55,213 nucleotides of DNA, taken from contig JAIPBL010000038.1 of the NCBI GenBank assembly GCA_021739645.1, positions 1 through 55,213 of the forward strand. Reading direction: 5' to 3'. Below the pieces are notes generated by a model that searched no databases, was not told where the DNA came from, and was given only the letters and a program-made list of their open reading frames with translations. Positions 9,067 through 17,400 of this stretch are shown one piece after another (the stretch's first letter is position 1; every line of letters begins with the position of its first letter). Position numbers and translations under genes: made by a program. The DNA comes from Saprospiraceae bacterium. GTDB taxonomy: Bacteria; Bacteroidota; Bacteroidia; Chitinophagales; Saprospiraceae.

Positions 9067-11988
9067 ATGTCCAACACTACCGACACCCCGTCAATCGTCA
9101 ATCGTCAATCGTCAATCGTCAATACGGAAACTGTCCGCAACACCATCTTCATCAAGGGCGCCCGTGCCAACAACCTGAAGAACATTGACCTCGACCTCCC
9201 GAAGAACAAGCTCATCGTCGTGACGGGCGTCAGCGGCAGCGGCAAGTCCAGCATCACGATGGACACGTTGTTTGCCGAAGGGCAACGGCGCTACGTGGAG
9301 AGCCTGAGCAGCTACGCTCGCCAGTTTTTAGGACGGATGAAAAAGCCCGATGTGGATTATATCAAAGGCATCTGTCCAGCCATCGCTATCGAACAGAAAA
9401 CCAGCACCAGCAACGCCCGCTCGACCGTGGGCACGCTCACCGAAATTTACGATTACCTGCGGTTATTGTACGCCCGTGCCGGGCGAACCTACTCTCCCAT
9501 CAGCGGTGAAGAGGTGAAACGGCACAGCGTGACGGACGTGGTGGATTTTATCGAAAAACAGCCGGAAGGAACGAAGGTCCAACTCTTCATCCCGCTGCCC
9601 GTGAAGTACCAAGACCGGACGCTTTCGCAGGAATTGAATTTGCTCCTGCAAAAAGGCTATTCCCGGATTTTCTGGGAAGGCGAACTTCAGCAGATTCAGG
9701 ACATCGTTGAATCGAAGGAGTTTGACCTCCAGAAAACCCTGAACGAATACCACGAAGAGGACATCCGTATCCTCATTGACCGCTTTGTGGTGACGCCCGA
9801 TGACGAGGATATCCGAAAGCAAATTGGCGATTCCGTGCAAACTGCCCTGTATGAATCGGAGGGCGAGTGCTTGTTGACGGTGGACTCCCAATCACCAATC
9901 ACCAATCACCAATCACCAATCCATTTCAATACTCGTTTCGAACTCGACGGCATGGAGTTCATCGAACCCAACCCGCAGTTGTTCAATTTCAACAACCCTG
10001 TCGGTGCTTGTCCGACCTGCGAGGGGTTCAGCCGGATCATGGGCATTTCGGAGGAGAAGGTAGTGCCAGACCCCACCAAAAGCGTTTACGAAGGCGCCGT
10101 CGCCTGCTGGGTGGGCGAGAAGTACGGCGAGTTGTTGAAGGCGTTCCTGAAGGTGGCGCACCACTTCGACTTTCCTGTTCACACCGCCTACCAAGCACTA
10201 ACCAAAGAGCAGCAGCGCCTGCTTTGGACGGGCAACAAACACTTCGAGGGCATCAGCGCTTTTTTCAAGGAACTGGAAGCCAATTTATACAAAATACAAA
10301 ACCGGGTGATGCTCGCCCGCTACCGGGGCCGCACTGTTTGCACGACTTGTGGTGGGAGTAGGCTTAGACCAGAGGCGACTTACGTGAAAGTGGCAGGTCG
10401 CTCCATCACCGAATTGGTGGAAATGCCGGTGGATGAACTGCTGGTGTGGTTCGAAAGCATTGTCCCGGCCAATCACCATTCACCAATCACCAATCACCAA
10501 TTAACCGAACACGAAAGGAAAATCGCTTCAAGGCTTTTATTAGAAATCAAAAACCGCCTCCGCTTCATGTGCGATGTGGGCTTGAAATACCTAACCATCA
10601 ATCGTTTATCGGCCAGTTTGAGTGGAGGTGAAACCCAGCGAATCAACCTCACCCGCACCCTCGGCAGCAACCTCACAGCCTCCATGTACATCCTCGATGA
10701 ACCCAGCGTGGGCCTGCATCCACGGGACACGGGGCGGCTGGTCGAGGTGCTAAAAGAACTGCGTGACCTCGGTAACACCGTCGTAGTGGTGGAGCACGAG
10801 GAGGACGTCATCAAGGCAGCGGATTACCTCGTGGACATCGGTCCGGCAGCGGGTAAGCATGGCGGGGAACTGGTCTTCGCAGGGCCTTACGAGCGCATTT
10901 ACGAAGATGCTTCCGAGAGTTTGACGACCAAATACATGAGCGGCCGGATGAGTATTCCTGTCCCGAAAGTACGCCGCAAGTCGGTGAAATGGATAGAGCT
11001 GAAAGGCTGCCGGGAAAACAACCTCAAGAACATTGACATCAAAATACCACTGAACACACTGTCGGTGGTGAGCGGTGTGTCGGGTAGCGGCAAAACGACC
11101 CTCGTGAAGGACATCCTCTACCCTGCCCTGAAAAAGCACTTCGACGAACCGACAGCCAAGGCACCCGGCCAACACAGCGTTCTGTCAGGAGACCTCAAGG
11201 CGCTGACGCAGGTGGAAATGGTGAACCAAAGCCCCATCGGAAAGTCGAGCCGGAGCAATCCGGTGACCTATGTGAAGGCTTACGACGCCATTCGGAACCT
11301 GATGGCCAACCAGCAACTGAGCAAAATCAGGGGCTACAAACCGGGGCATTTCAGCTTCAACGTGGAGGGCGGTCGCTGCGACACCTGCCAGGGTGAAGGC
11401 GAACAGGTCATCGAGATGCAGTTCCTTGCCGATGTGCGGCTGGAATGTGAGGACTGCAAGGGCAAGCGCTTCAAACCGGAACTCCTCGACGTGCAGTACA
11501 AAGGCAAAAACATCTTCGAAATACTCAGCCTGAGCGTGGAGGAAGCGCTCGATTTTTTCAAGGAAAACAAGGAGGTCATCAACAAAATACAACCCCTTTT
11601 CGACGTGGGGCTGGGGTATGTGCAGCTCGGCCAGAGCAGTAGTACCCTCTCTGGCGGCGAGGCGCAACGGGTGAAACTGGCCAGTTTTCTTCAAAGCGGT
11701 AACGCCAAGAACCCCGTCCTTTTCATCTTCGATGAACCGACCACGGGCCTGCATTTCCACGACATCCGCACCCTGCTCGGCGCCCTGAACGCCCTCGTGG
11801 AAAACGGCCACTCGGTGCTGGTGGTGGAGCACAACATGGAAGTCATCAAATGCGCCGACTGGGTCATTGACCTTGGGCCGGATGGCGGGAAGGATGGCGG
11901 GAACCTTGTTTTTCAGGGGGCGCCGGAGGGATTGGTGAAGGTGGAGGGGAGCTGGACGGGGAAGTTTTTGGGGGAGAAGTTGGGATAA
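9067..11988 (+). CDS. uvrA: UvrABC system protein A (excinuclease subunit A)
   Basis: A 973-residue UvrA, the damage-sensing ATPase of nucleotide excision repair that loads UvrB on DNA. Two ABC modules are clear: Walker A GVSGSGKSS near residue 55 and GVSGSGKTT near 675, with signatures LSGGETQR and LSGGEAQR. Zinc-binding cysteines are present in both halves (CPTCEG and CTTCGG; CDTCQGEGEQ and CEDCKGKR). It is some 20-30 residues longer than usual because of an N-terminal extension and two internal inserts, each made by a 35-base array of 7-base repeats. The 3' end is repeated twice further downstream in diverged form. Confidence 0.97.
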   Translation: MSNTTDTPSIVNRQSSIVNTETVRNTIFIKGARANNLKNIDLDLPKNKLIVVTGVSGSGKSSITMDTLFAEGQRRYVESLSSYARQFLGRMKKPDVDYIKGICPAIAIEQKTSTSNARSTVGTLTEIYDYLRLLYARAGRTYSPISGEEVKRHSVTDVVDFIEKQPEGTKVQLFIPLPVKYQDRTLSQELNLLLQKGYSRIFWEGELQQIQDIVESKEFDLQKTLNEYHEEDIRILIDRFVVTPDDEDIRKQIGDSVQTALYESEGECLLTVDSQSPITNHQSPIHFNTRFELDGMEFIEPNPQLFNFNNPVGACPTCEGFSRIMGISEEKVVPDPTKSVYEGAVACWVGEKYGELLKAFLKVAHHFDFPVHTAYQALTKEQQRLLWTGNKHFEGISAFFKELEANLYKIQNRVMLARYRGRTVCTTCGGSRLRPEATYVKVAGRSITELVEMPVDELLVWFESIVPANHHSPITNHQLTEHERKIASRLLLEIKNRLRFMCDVGLKYLTINRLSASLSGGETQRINLTRTLGSNLTASMYILDEPSVGLHPRDTGRLVEVLKELRDLGNTVVVVEHEEDVIKAADYLVDIGPAAGKHGGELVFAGPYERIYEDASESLTTKYMSGRMSIPVPKVRRKSVKWIELKGCRENNLKNIDIKIPLNTLSVVSGVSGSGKTTLVKDILYPALKKHFDEPTAKAPGQHSVLSGDLKALTQVEMVNQSPIGKSSRSNPVTYVKAYDAIRNLMANQQLSKIRGYKPGHFSFNVEGGRCDTCQGEGEQVIEMQFLADVRLECEDCKGKRFKPELLDVQYKGKNIFEILSLSVEEALDFFKENKEVINKIQPLFDVGLGYVQLGQSSSTLSGGEAQRVKLASFLQSGNAKNPVLFIFDEPTTGLHFHDIRTLLGALNALVENGHSVLVVEHNMEVIKCADWVIDLGPDGGKDGGNLVFQGAPEGLVKVEGSWTGKFLGEKLG
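9089..9123 (+). repeat. Five CGTCAAT units in uvrA 5' end
   Basis: Five perfect tandem copies of CGTCAAT, 35 bases, read in frame as SIVNRQSSIVN. They lie upstream of the conserved UvrA start (FIKGARANNLKNI), so they lengthen the N-terminus without touching the ABC core. Confidence 0.95.
9888..9922 (+). repeat. Five CCAATCA units inside uvrA
   Basis: Four CCAATCA units plus CCAATCC, 35 bases, read as QSPITNHQSPI. They lie just before the conserved NTRFELDG-type segment of UvrA, probably in a surface loop. Confidence 0.95.
10469..10503 (+). repeat. Second CCAATCA array inside uvrA
   Basis: Five 7-base units (CCAATCA, CCATTCA, CCAATCA, CCAATCA, CCAATTA), 35 bases, read as NHHSPITNHQL. The frame is the same as in the array at 9888. 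It lies in the linker before the second part of the first ABC module. Confidence 0.93.
11907..11988 (+). repeat. uvrA 3'-end repeat, copy A (in the intact gene)
   Basis: The last 82 bases of uvrA. It encodes VFQGAPEGLVKVEGSWTG and the terminal KFLGEKLG plus stop. Diverged copies occur at 12720-12779 (copy B) and 13521-13600 (copy C). Over 11907-11965 it matches copy C at 55 of 59 aligned positions with one single-base gap. Confidence 0.9.
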
Positions 11989-12040
11989 ATTCAAACCAAT
12001 ATTCATTTCAGCAAAAGTTTCCAAGCGTTTATTTTTTGCC

Positions 12041-12048
12041 TATTTTTG
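12041..12048 (+). promoter_or_regulatory. Bacteroidota-type -7 box TATTTTTG
   Basis: TATTTTTG matches the TAnnTTTG consensus of Bacteroidota promoters and lies 15 bases before the ATG at 12063. A clear -33 element is not seen. It would drive the small protein/HNH pair independently of uvrA. Confidence 0.45.
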
Positions 12049-12062
12049 TAAAAAATCAAGAC

Positions 12063-12302
12063 ATGGAAAATTCAAAAGCATTTACAGAAATCGTGGAATT
12101 GATTGCGTCTTCCAACCCTGCACATATCGTTCATTATTCGCCGGGCCCGGCAACCTTGAAACGGGTGCAGTACTTGGTGTTGAGGAAAAATGAGGAAATA
12201 CTGACGCCAGAGGAAGCAACTGAATTGCAAAACTTCCTATTTCTCGAAAACATGATTGGACTTGCCAAAGCCCGTGCTTACCAATTACTCAAAGCCGCAT
12301 GA
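12063..12302 (+). CDS. Small partner protein of an HNH nuclease
   Basis: 79 residues from the ATG at 12063. The sequence (HYSPGPATLKRVQYLVLRKN, then LTPEEATELQNFLFLENMIG) is helical and charged. It resembles small proteins that I recall being encoded just before HNH nuclease genes in cyanobacteria and Bacteroidota. The stop overlaps the start of the HNH gene (ATGA). This is the layout of a toxin-antitoxin pair, but the function is not established. It lies 74 bases after the uvrA stop, in the first of two gene pairs bracketed by uvrA-end copies. Confidence 0.75.
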   Translation: MENSKAFTEIVELIASSNPAHIVHYSPGPATLKRVQYLVLRKNEEILTPEEATELQNFLFLENMIGLAKARAYQLLKAA

Positions 12303-12715
12303 GCCGCAATATTCCCGAAAAACTGAGGGTCATGGTTGCAAATCGGGCAGACCATGTCTGTGAATATTGCCTTATGCATCAGGATGATTTGGTTTTTGGT
12401 TGTCAAATTGACCACATCCTAAGCTTGAAACACGGCGGCGAAACCCTACCTGAAAACCTTGCCTATAGCTGCTTGACCGATAACATCAATAAGGGCAGTG
12501 ATATCGGAACAGTGCTTTTACCAGACAGAAAACTTACCCGCTTTTTCAATCCACGAGAAGATAAATGGGAAGACCACTTTACCATTTCCGAAGGGCATAT
12601 TCTGCCCAAAACCCAAATAGGAGAAGCAACGGTCAAAATCCTGCAATTGAACGCCCCAGACAGGGTGCTTCGACGGCAGTTGTTGATGTTGGTGGGAAAA
12701 TACCCGGGTAGGTGA
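12299..12715 (+). CDS. HNH endonuclease
   Basis: 138 residues. The HNH/zinc motif is clear: CEYC at residues about 21-24, then CQIDHILSLKHGGETLPENL with the D-H, H and N of the family. HNH nucleases cut DNA using one metal ion. The gene overlaps the small upstream gene by four bases and its stop codon (12713-12715) lies only four bases before uvrA-end copy B. It may be a toxin-like or defence nuclease; nothing visible tells its target. Confidence 0.88.
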   Translation: MSRNIPEKLRVMVANRADHVCEYCLMHQDDLVFGCQIDHILSLKHGGETLPENLAYSCLTDNINKGSDIGTVLLPDRKLTRFFNPREDKWEDHFTISEGHILPKTQIGEATVKILQLNAPDRVLRRQLLMLVGKYPGR

Positions 12716-12719
12716 ATAT

Positions 12720-12779
12720 TTGGTGAAGGTGGAGGAGAGTTGGACGGGGAGGCTTTTGGGGGAAAAATTGAAAAGTTGA
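12720..12779 (+). repeat. uvrA 3'-end repeat, copy B
   Basis: 60 bases that read in the uvrA frame as LVKVEESWTG-RLLGEKLKS plus a stop (TGA 12777-12779). It matches the true end of uvrA at 45 of 51 ungapped positions. It has no start codon and begins four bases after the HNH stop. The changes keep a sensible UvrA C-terminus, so it was probably once the end of a working uvrA. Confidence 0.88.
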
Positions 12780-12806
12780 GCGAACCAAAAAGCTCAAAAA
12801 TCCCTT

Positions 12807-12814
12807 TATCTTTG
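12807..12814 (+). promoter_or_regulatory. Bacteroidota-type -7 box TATCTTTG
   Basis: TATCTTTG fits TAnnTTTG and lies 18 bases before the antitoxin ATG at 12833, just after uvrA-end copy B. The placement mirrors that of the box at 12041 after copy A. Confidence 0.5.
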
Positions 12815-12832
12815 CTTAAAATCGTATCAAAC

Positions 12833-13096
12833 ATGGTTGTTACTATTCAATTTCAAACGCCAGAGGACTTTAAGTGGATTGAGCCGTTGATGAAGTTGTT
12901 GAAGCAGTCCAACATTAAAGTAAATTTCAAAGGGAATCCCTCCTCTAAGCAGAGCGTTGGAAAACCATCTCCAAAGAAAGTAACTGATACGCCCATCACT
13001 GAGCAGCTACAAGGTGTTATTAAACTGCCAGCCGATTTTGACTACAAATCATTCATGGGTGATGAACTCCAAAAAACGTACCTAGCCAATGGATAA
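12833..13096 (+). CDS. Probable antitoxin of a PIN toxin
   Basis: 87 residues from the ATG at 12833 (MVVTIQFQTPEDFKWIEPLM). It is a small basic/helical protein whose end (FDYKSFMGDELQKTYLANG) looks like the toxin-wrapping tail of antitoxins. Its 3' end overlaps the PIN toxin gene by eight bases, the usual layout for such pairs. Longer open frame upstream runs back into uvrA-end copy B and is not used here. Family not identified; the role comes from the neighbour. Confidence 0.75.
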   Translation: MVVTIQFQTPEDFKWIEPLMKLLKQSNIKVNFKGNPSSKQSVGKPSPKKVTDTPITEQLQGVIKLPADFDYKSFMGDELQKTYLANG

Positions 13097-13505
13097 GGTT
13101 TTTGTGGACACCAATGTGCTGATTGACCACCTTGCCGAACGACAGCCATTTTGCCAATCGGCAAAGCAAATTTTCCAACTGGCTGAAACTGGCCAAATAC
13201 AGATGTGTGCATCAACTTTATCCATTTGTAACATCGCCTACATCATCAGAAAATTGAGGCCAGAAACGGCCATTGTCCCCACACTTGAAAAGCTTTCCAA
13301 CTTAGTTTCACTGACGAATATTGACGAAACCGTAATCACACTTGCACTGAAAGCAGGCTTCAAGGATTTTGAAGATGCAGTTCAGCATTTTAGTGCGTTG
13401 AACGAAGGTGGCGTCACGCATTTGATTACTCGTAATCCAAGTGATTTTGAAAAGAGTTTATTGCTGGTTTATTCTCCAGAGGAATATTTAAAACAAAAGG
13501 TGTGA
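13089..13505 (+). CDS. PIN-domain toxin (VapC-like ribonuclease)
   Basis: 138 residues of PIN domain. The first acidic residue is in KVFVDTNVLIDHL, and FEDAVQHFSAL carries the conserved ED pair, followed by LITRNPSDF, the typical PIN C-terminal strand and last acidic residue. PIN toxins of this type cleave RNA when freed from their antitoxin. It overlaps the antitoxin gene by eight bases and ends 15 bases before uvrA-end copy C. Confidence 0.9.
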   Translation: MDKVFVDTNVLIDHLAERQPFCQSAKQIFQLAETGQIQMCASTLSICNIAYIIRKLRPETAIVPTLEKLSNLVSLTNIDETVITLALKAGFKDFEDAVQHFSALNEGGVTHLITRNPSDFEKSLLLVYSPEEYLKQKV

Positions 13506-13520
13506 GGTGACATATTTGTC

Positions 13521-13600
13521 TGTTTTTCAGGGGCGCCGGAGGGGCTGGTGAAGGTGGAGGGGAGTTGGACGGGGAAGTATTTGAAAGAAAAGTTTGAGTG
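13521..13600 (+). repeat. uvrA 3'-end repeat, copy C
   Basis: 80 bases similar to 11907-11988. In the uvrA frame it reads APEGLVKVEGSWTG-KYLKEKFE and stop. One G is missing in the run before GCGCC. The end GKYLKE is closer to the usual UvrA C-terminus than that of the present gene, so copy C may be the older end. Confidence 0.88.
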
Positions 13601-13662
13601 AGGAGGTGCAAGTCTGTTGCGCTACCCCTTTTGACAACTGTGGATAAATCCAATGATTGATT

Positions 13663-14280
13663 ATGAAATCAATAAATTACTTCAGAGTCTTTTTTCTAAC
13701 AGCTATTGAAGGAATTGCAGGGGCAATAGGTAGCTATTTCTTTGCGAATAATTTGCTCTTAATTGGACTTACGTGTGGATTGGGCGGTATTTTTGCCTTG
13801 TTCTTATGGAAATTATTCAATTTCTTGCCAAACGACACCAAAACAAATGATATAAAAACAGTAATAAAAAATCCAACTTTAAGTTTTCACAAACAAGATA
13901 TTCTTGCCAAATCTACTATGCTCTTTTTTACTACATTAGGTGTGTTCATTGGATTTGTTTTTATTGATTATCTTACATCAATTGATGGTGGTTGGACACC
14001 TTTTAAAAACGGTAATTTATTCTCCAATATTTTTTTTCTTGTGGTTCTTGCATTCTTTTTATTTTTTGAAGGATTTATGGGCTATATTCTTGGAATGGAC
14101 ATTGCTGATAGTTTTTTTCTTTCTCGTCGCCCCATTTTGGTAGTATATTCATTTTTGGGGTTGATTGTTTTTGCAGCAATTATCGGCTTTGTATTGTATT
14201 TTTTTGGGGTTAGCATCGCTGTAATTCTTTATTTATGCTATATATTTTTAGCTTGTGTTAGCGCATTTTTACTCGATTAA
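13663..14280 (+). CDS. Integral membrane protein of unknown function
   Basis: About 205 residues from the ATG at 13663 (MKSINYFRVFFLTA). Five or six hydrophobic segments are visible (around residues 8-28, 35-53, 86-108, 122-145, 160-182 and 184-203). The gene is clearly more AT-rich than its neighbours, with long T-runs, which suggests recent acquisition. It follows uvrA-end copy C directly and could be part of a third insertion, though no fourth copy of the uvrA end was found after it. Confidence 0.7.
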   Translation: MKSINYFRVFFLTAIEGIAGAIGSYFFANNLLLIGLTCGLGGIFALFLWKLFNFLPNDTKTNDIKTVIKNPTLSFHKQDILAKSTMLFFTTLGVFIGFVFIDYLTSIDGGWTPFKNGNLFSNIFFLVVLAFFLFFEGFMGYILGMDIADSFFLSRRPILVVYSFLGLIVFAAIIGFVLYFFGVSIAVILYLCYIFLACVSAFLLD

Positions 14281-14461
14281 GCAGACTCTTTCCAGTTGGC
14301 CCACCACCCCCGTTGTCCCAAGTATCCAAGTTCCAGTAAGTTTGAAACATACTGGCGCAGCCACTTGGCAACTTCACCTTTTTACCCACCACAAATCGAG
14401 ACAGGATTGTACCCCAGATTCAGCAGATTTGGCGGATGAAAACGGATTCTATAGCCCCACC
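14281..14461. other. Gap between convergent genes
   Basis: About 180 bases between the membrane protein gene and the end of the large surface protein gene. I see no gene and no clean terminator hairpin. The stretch at 14411-14450 (CAGATTTGGCGGATG and similar words) resembles the repeat at 48073-48164. Confidence 0.4.
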
Positions 14462-17400
14462 CTACCGCACCAACAACACATCCCCCTTCACCAGCTCGGT
14501 ACTGCCATCCACATATTCTATGATGGCATAGTAGGCAAACACGGCAGTGTCCATGATTTTGTCACGGTAGGTGCCGTCCCAGCCATAAATGGGGTCGTTC
14601 GGCGGAAAATTGAAGTAGGTGTAGACTGGCTCCCCCCAGCGGTCGAACACTTGGAACTCTCGGATACTGACCACCTGTGGGCCACTGAAAATCATGAAAA
14701 CATCGTTGAGTCCGTTGTCGTCTGGTGAGAAAACATTGGGAATGTAAACATGGAAATCTTTCTTCACCACCACCGTCAGTTGGTCACTTGCCGAACAGCC
14801 TAGGCCATCTACCACCGTAACGGAGTAGCTGCTGGTAGCGATAGGCGTAACGGTCACCTTCGGGCAATCAGGGCAATCCGCCCCAGCCCAGTAGATGGAA
14901 TCCAGCAAGGCAAACGGCAGGTTGGAGATGGGTTTGAGTACGATGGATTCGCCATATTGCACCTCCCCATCCGGCCCCAGGGAGACCGTCAATGGGGTGT
15001 AGGAGTTGATGAAGGCAAAGGCCAAAGCCACGCAGCCATTGGCATCTTCTACCGCTATCTGGTATTGCCCCGAAGGCAGCCCATCAAACAGCGGCTCGGC
15101 CTGCCAGCCATTGCCGTTCAGCGAATACCGATACGGCCCGCTACCGCCAATTACTTGCGAAATGGAGATGGCGCCCAACCCATTGGTAAAGCAATCTGGG
15201 TCGGCCAACGACAAGCTGAATTGCAGGCTGTCAGGGCTATCCAACAAGACGGAATCACTCGCCTCACAGCCAAACGCATCATTTACCCCCACAGCAACCC
15301 AGCCCTCGCCCAAGCCATCGACCTGTGCAGCCTGACTGCCGTTCGACCAGTTGTAAGTGTATGGCGGAAGCCCACCTCCCAGCACCGTCACCGCTGCCGA
15401 ACCATCGGTGGCGCCGTTGCAAGAAATGCCGTAACCGTTAAAATCGGAGCTGACTTGAAGGGTTATTTGTATCGGGTCAGGTTGTAAAACAATGCCGTTC
15501 AACGTACCCACCAGCCCGTCGATGTCCACAATTTCAAAATTATAAGTCCCCGGCGGCAGTCCGTTGACCTGCTGTGGTGCGCCACTTTGATTGATAGAAC
15601 CAGAGCCGGTATTCCCGCTCTGGTCCGTCCAAGTGTAAGCGTAGGGTGCTTGCCCATTCTGGAATGTTAACCACAGACTGCCGGTCGTTTCCGGGCACCC
15701 GATGGTGTCACTCAAAATGAGGGCATCTAGGAGGCATTGCGAAGCTGGCAACAGGTTGGTCTGCATGAAAACGAAGCTGTCACAGCCGAACTGGTTGCTA
15801 AGTTGAGTGACGACTAGCCCCGTGTCAATTGACAAACAGGTTGTAAAAAAGAGCCAAGTAGAATCGGTCGGCAGTAGTCCGGTATTTGTGATGACGAGGC
15901 TGTCGCAGCCGTAGCTGTTGGTCAACACCATTTGTGTGCTGCCCACTTGGCTTGGGTCGCAGCTCATGGCTTGCAACACGGTCGTATCGGTGGGCAACAA
16001 GGCAGTGGTCGTTAGTACGAGACTGTCGCAACCAGCCGTATTTTGAAGCAGCACAGCCACCGTTCCGACTTGGCTGGGGTCACAGCTTTCAGCAAAGAGC
16101 TGGGTAGTGTCCGATTGGTTAAAAATTGTGGTGGTAATCACCAGGCTGTCGCAGCCGAATTGGTTGGGAAGAATTACCTGGCTCAGTCCAGCTTGGTTGA
16201 TATCACAAGTGTTGGCCTGCAAATAGGTAGTGTCGGAAGGCAACAACGATGTCGTGGTAATCACTAAACTGTCACAGCCATTTTGGTTAAAAAGTAAAGT
16301 TTCAACGACGCCAACATTTGCCGGATTGCAACTTTGCGCAGCGACATAAACTGTATCGGATGGCAGCAAAATGGTGGTCGTGGTCACAATGCTGTCGCAA
16401 CCATCCGAACTCATCAAGACCTGGATAGCAATTCCCGCAGCATTAGGATTGCAGGTGGTTTTGTTGATAAAAGTGGAATCAGCCAGTGCGTAGTTGGTGG
16501 TGATTACCAGAAGACTATCGCATCCAAATTGGTTCACCATCAGCACTTCCTGCGTACCGGTCTGGTTCGGGTCGCAACTTATTTGGGATAAATAGGTCGT
16601 ATCTGACGGCAGCAAGCTGGTCGTAGAAATCACGACGCTGTCGCAGCCAAGGTTGTTTGCCAAAACATTCACAAGGACACCCACCTCGCTTGGGTTGCAG
16701 CTCTGTGAAAAGAGCAGCGTCGTGTCTGCCTGGATAAAGGTCGTAGTGGTGATGACCAAGCTATCGCAGCCATCTTGGTTGGTCAACAGTTGCTCGTTTT
16801 GCCCCGCCTGATTGATGTCACAGGTGTTTGCCGATAGGTAAATTGTGTCTGATAAAACGAAGTCCGTAGTGGTGATGACCAAGCTATCGCAACCATCTTG
16901 GCTGGTGAACAATTGCTCGTTTTGCCCAGCTTGGTTGATGTCGCAGGTGAAGTCCTGCAAGTAGGTGGTGTCAACCAGAATGTAATCTGTGGTTGTAATC
17001 ACCAAGCTGTCGCAGCCCAAGGTGTTGACGAACAACATTTGCGTGACACCCGCAGCGGCAGGGTCACAACTTTGGTCAAAAATATAAACTGTATCGGAAG
17101 CCAGAAAAAAGGTCGTGGTGGTCACCACGCTGTCGCACCCGAATTGATTCGACAGGTTTTGCACCACAACGCCTGTATCTTGGGGAAAACAACTGGATTC
17201 CAATAAGTACGTGCTATCCCCAGCGAGGAGCGTTACTGACTCAGTCACCACGCTATCGCAGCCATATTGGTTAATGAAGGTTTGAATGATGACACCTGTA
17301 TCCCCCGGGTTGCAACTTTCACTGAAAAAGAAAATGGAATCCGACTCACTGAAGCTGACGGTCGTGGTCACGAGGCTGTCGCAGCCGTAAAAATTGGCGA

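Noticed and set aside
9089-10503. Heptamer arrays as a CRISPR or as sequencing errors
   Set aside because: Units are seven bases and contiguous with no spacers, so it is not CRISPR. Three arrays of five units keep an intact frame, which makes an assembly error unlikely.
11185-12024. A 279-codon open frame antisense to uvrA
   Set aside because: It mirrors conserved UvrA sequence, and the His-rich product is a typical shadow of a GC-rich gene.
14462-14728. A + strand frame at the end of the giant surface protein (from 14255)
   Set aside because: It overlaps the conserved type B sorting domain on the - strand and is its shadow.
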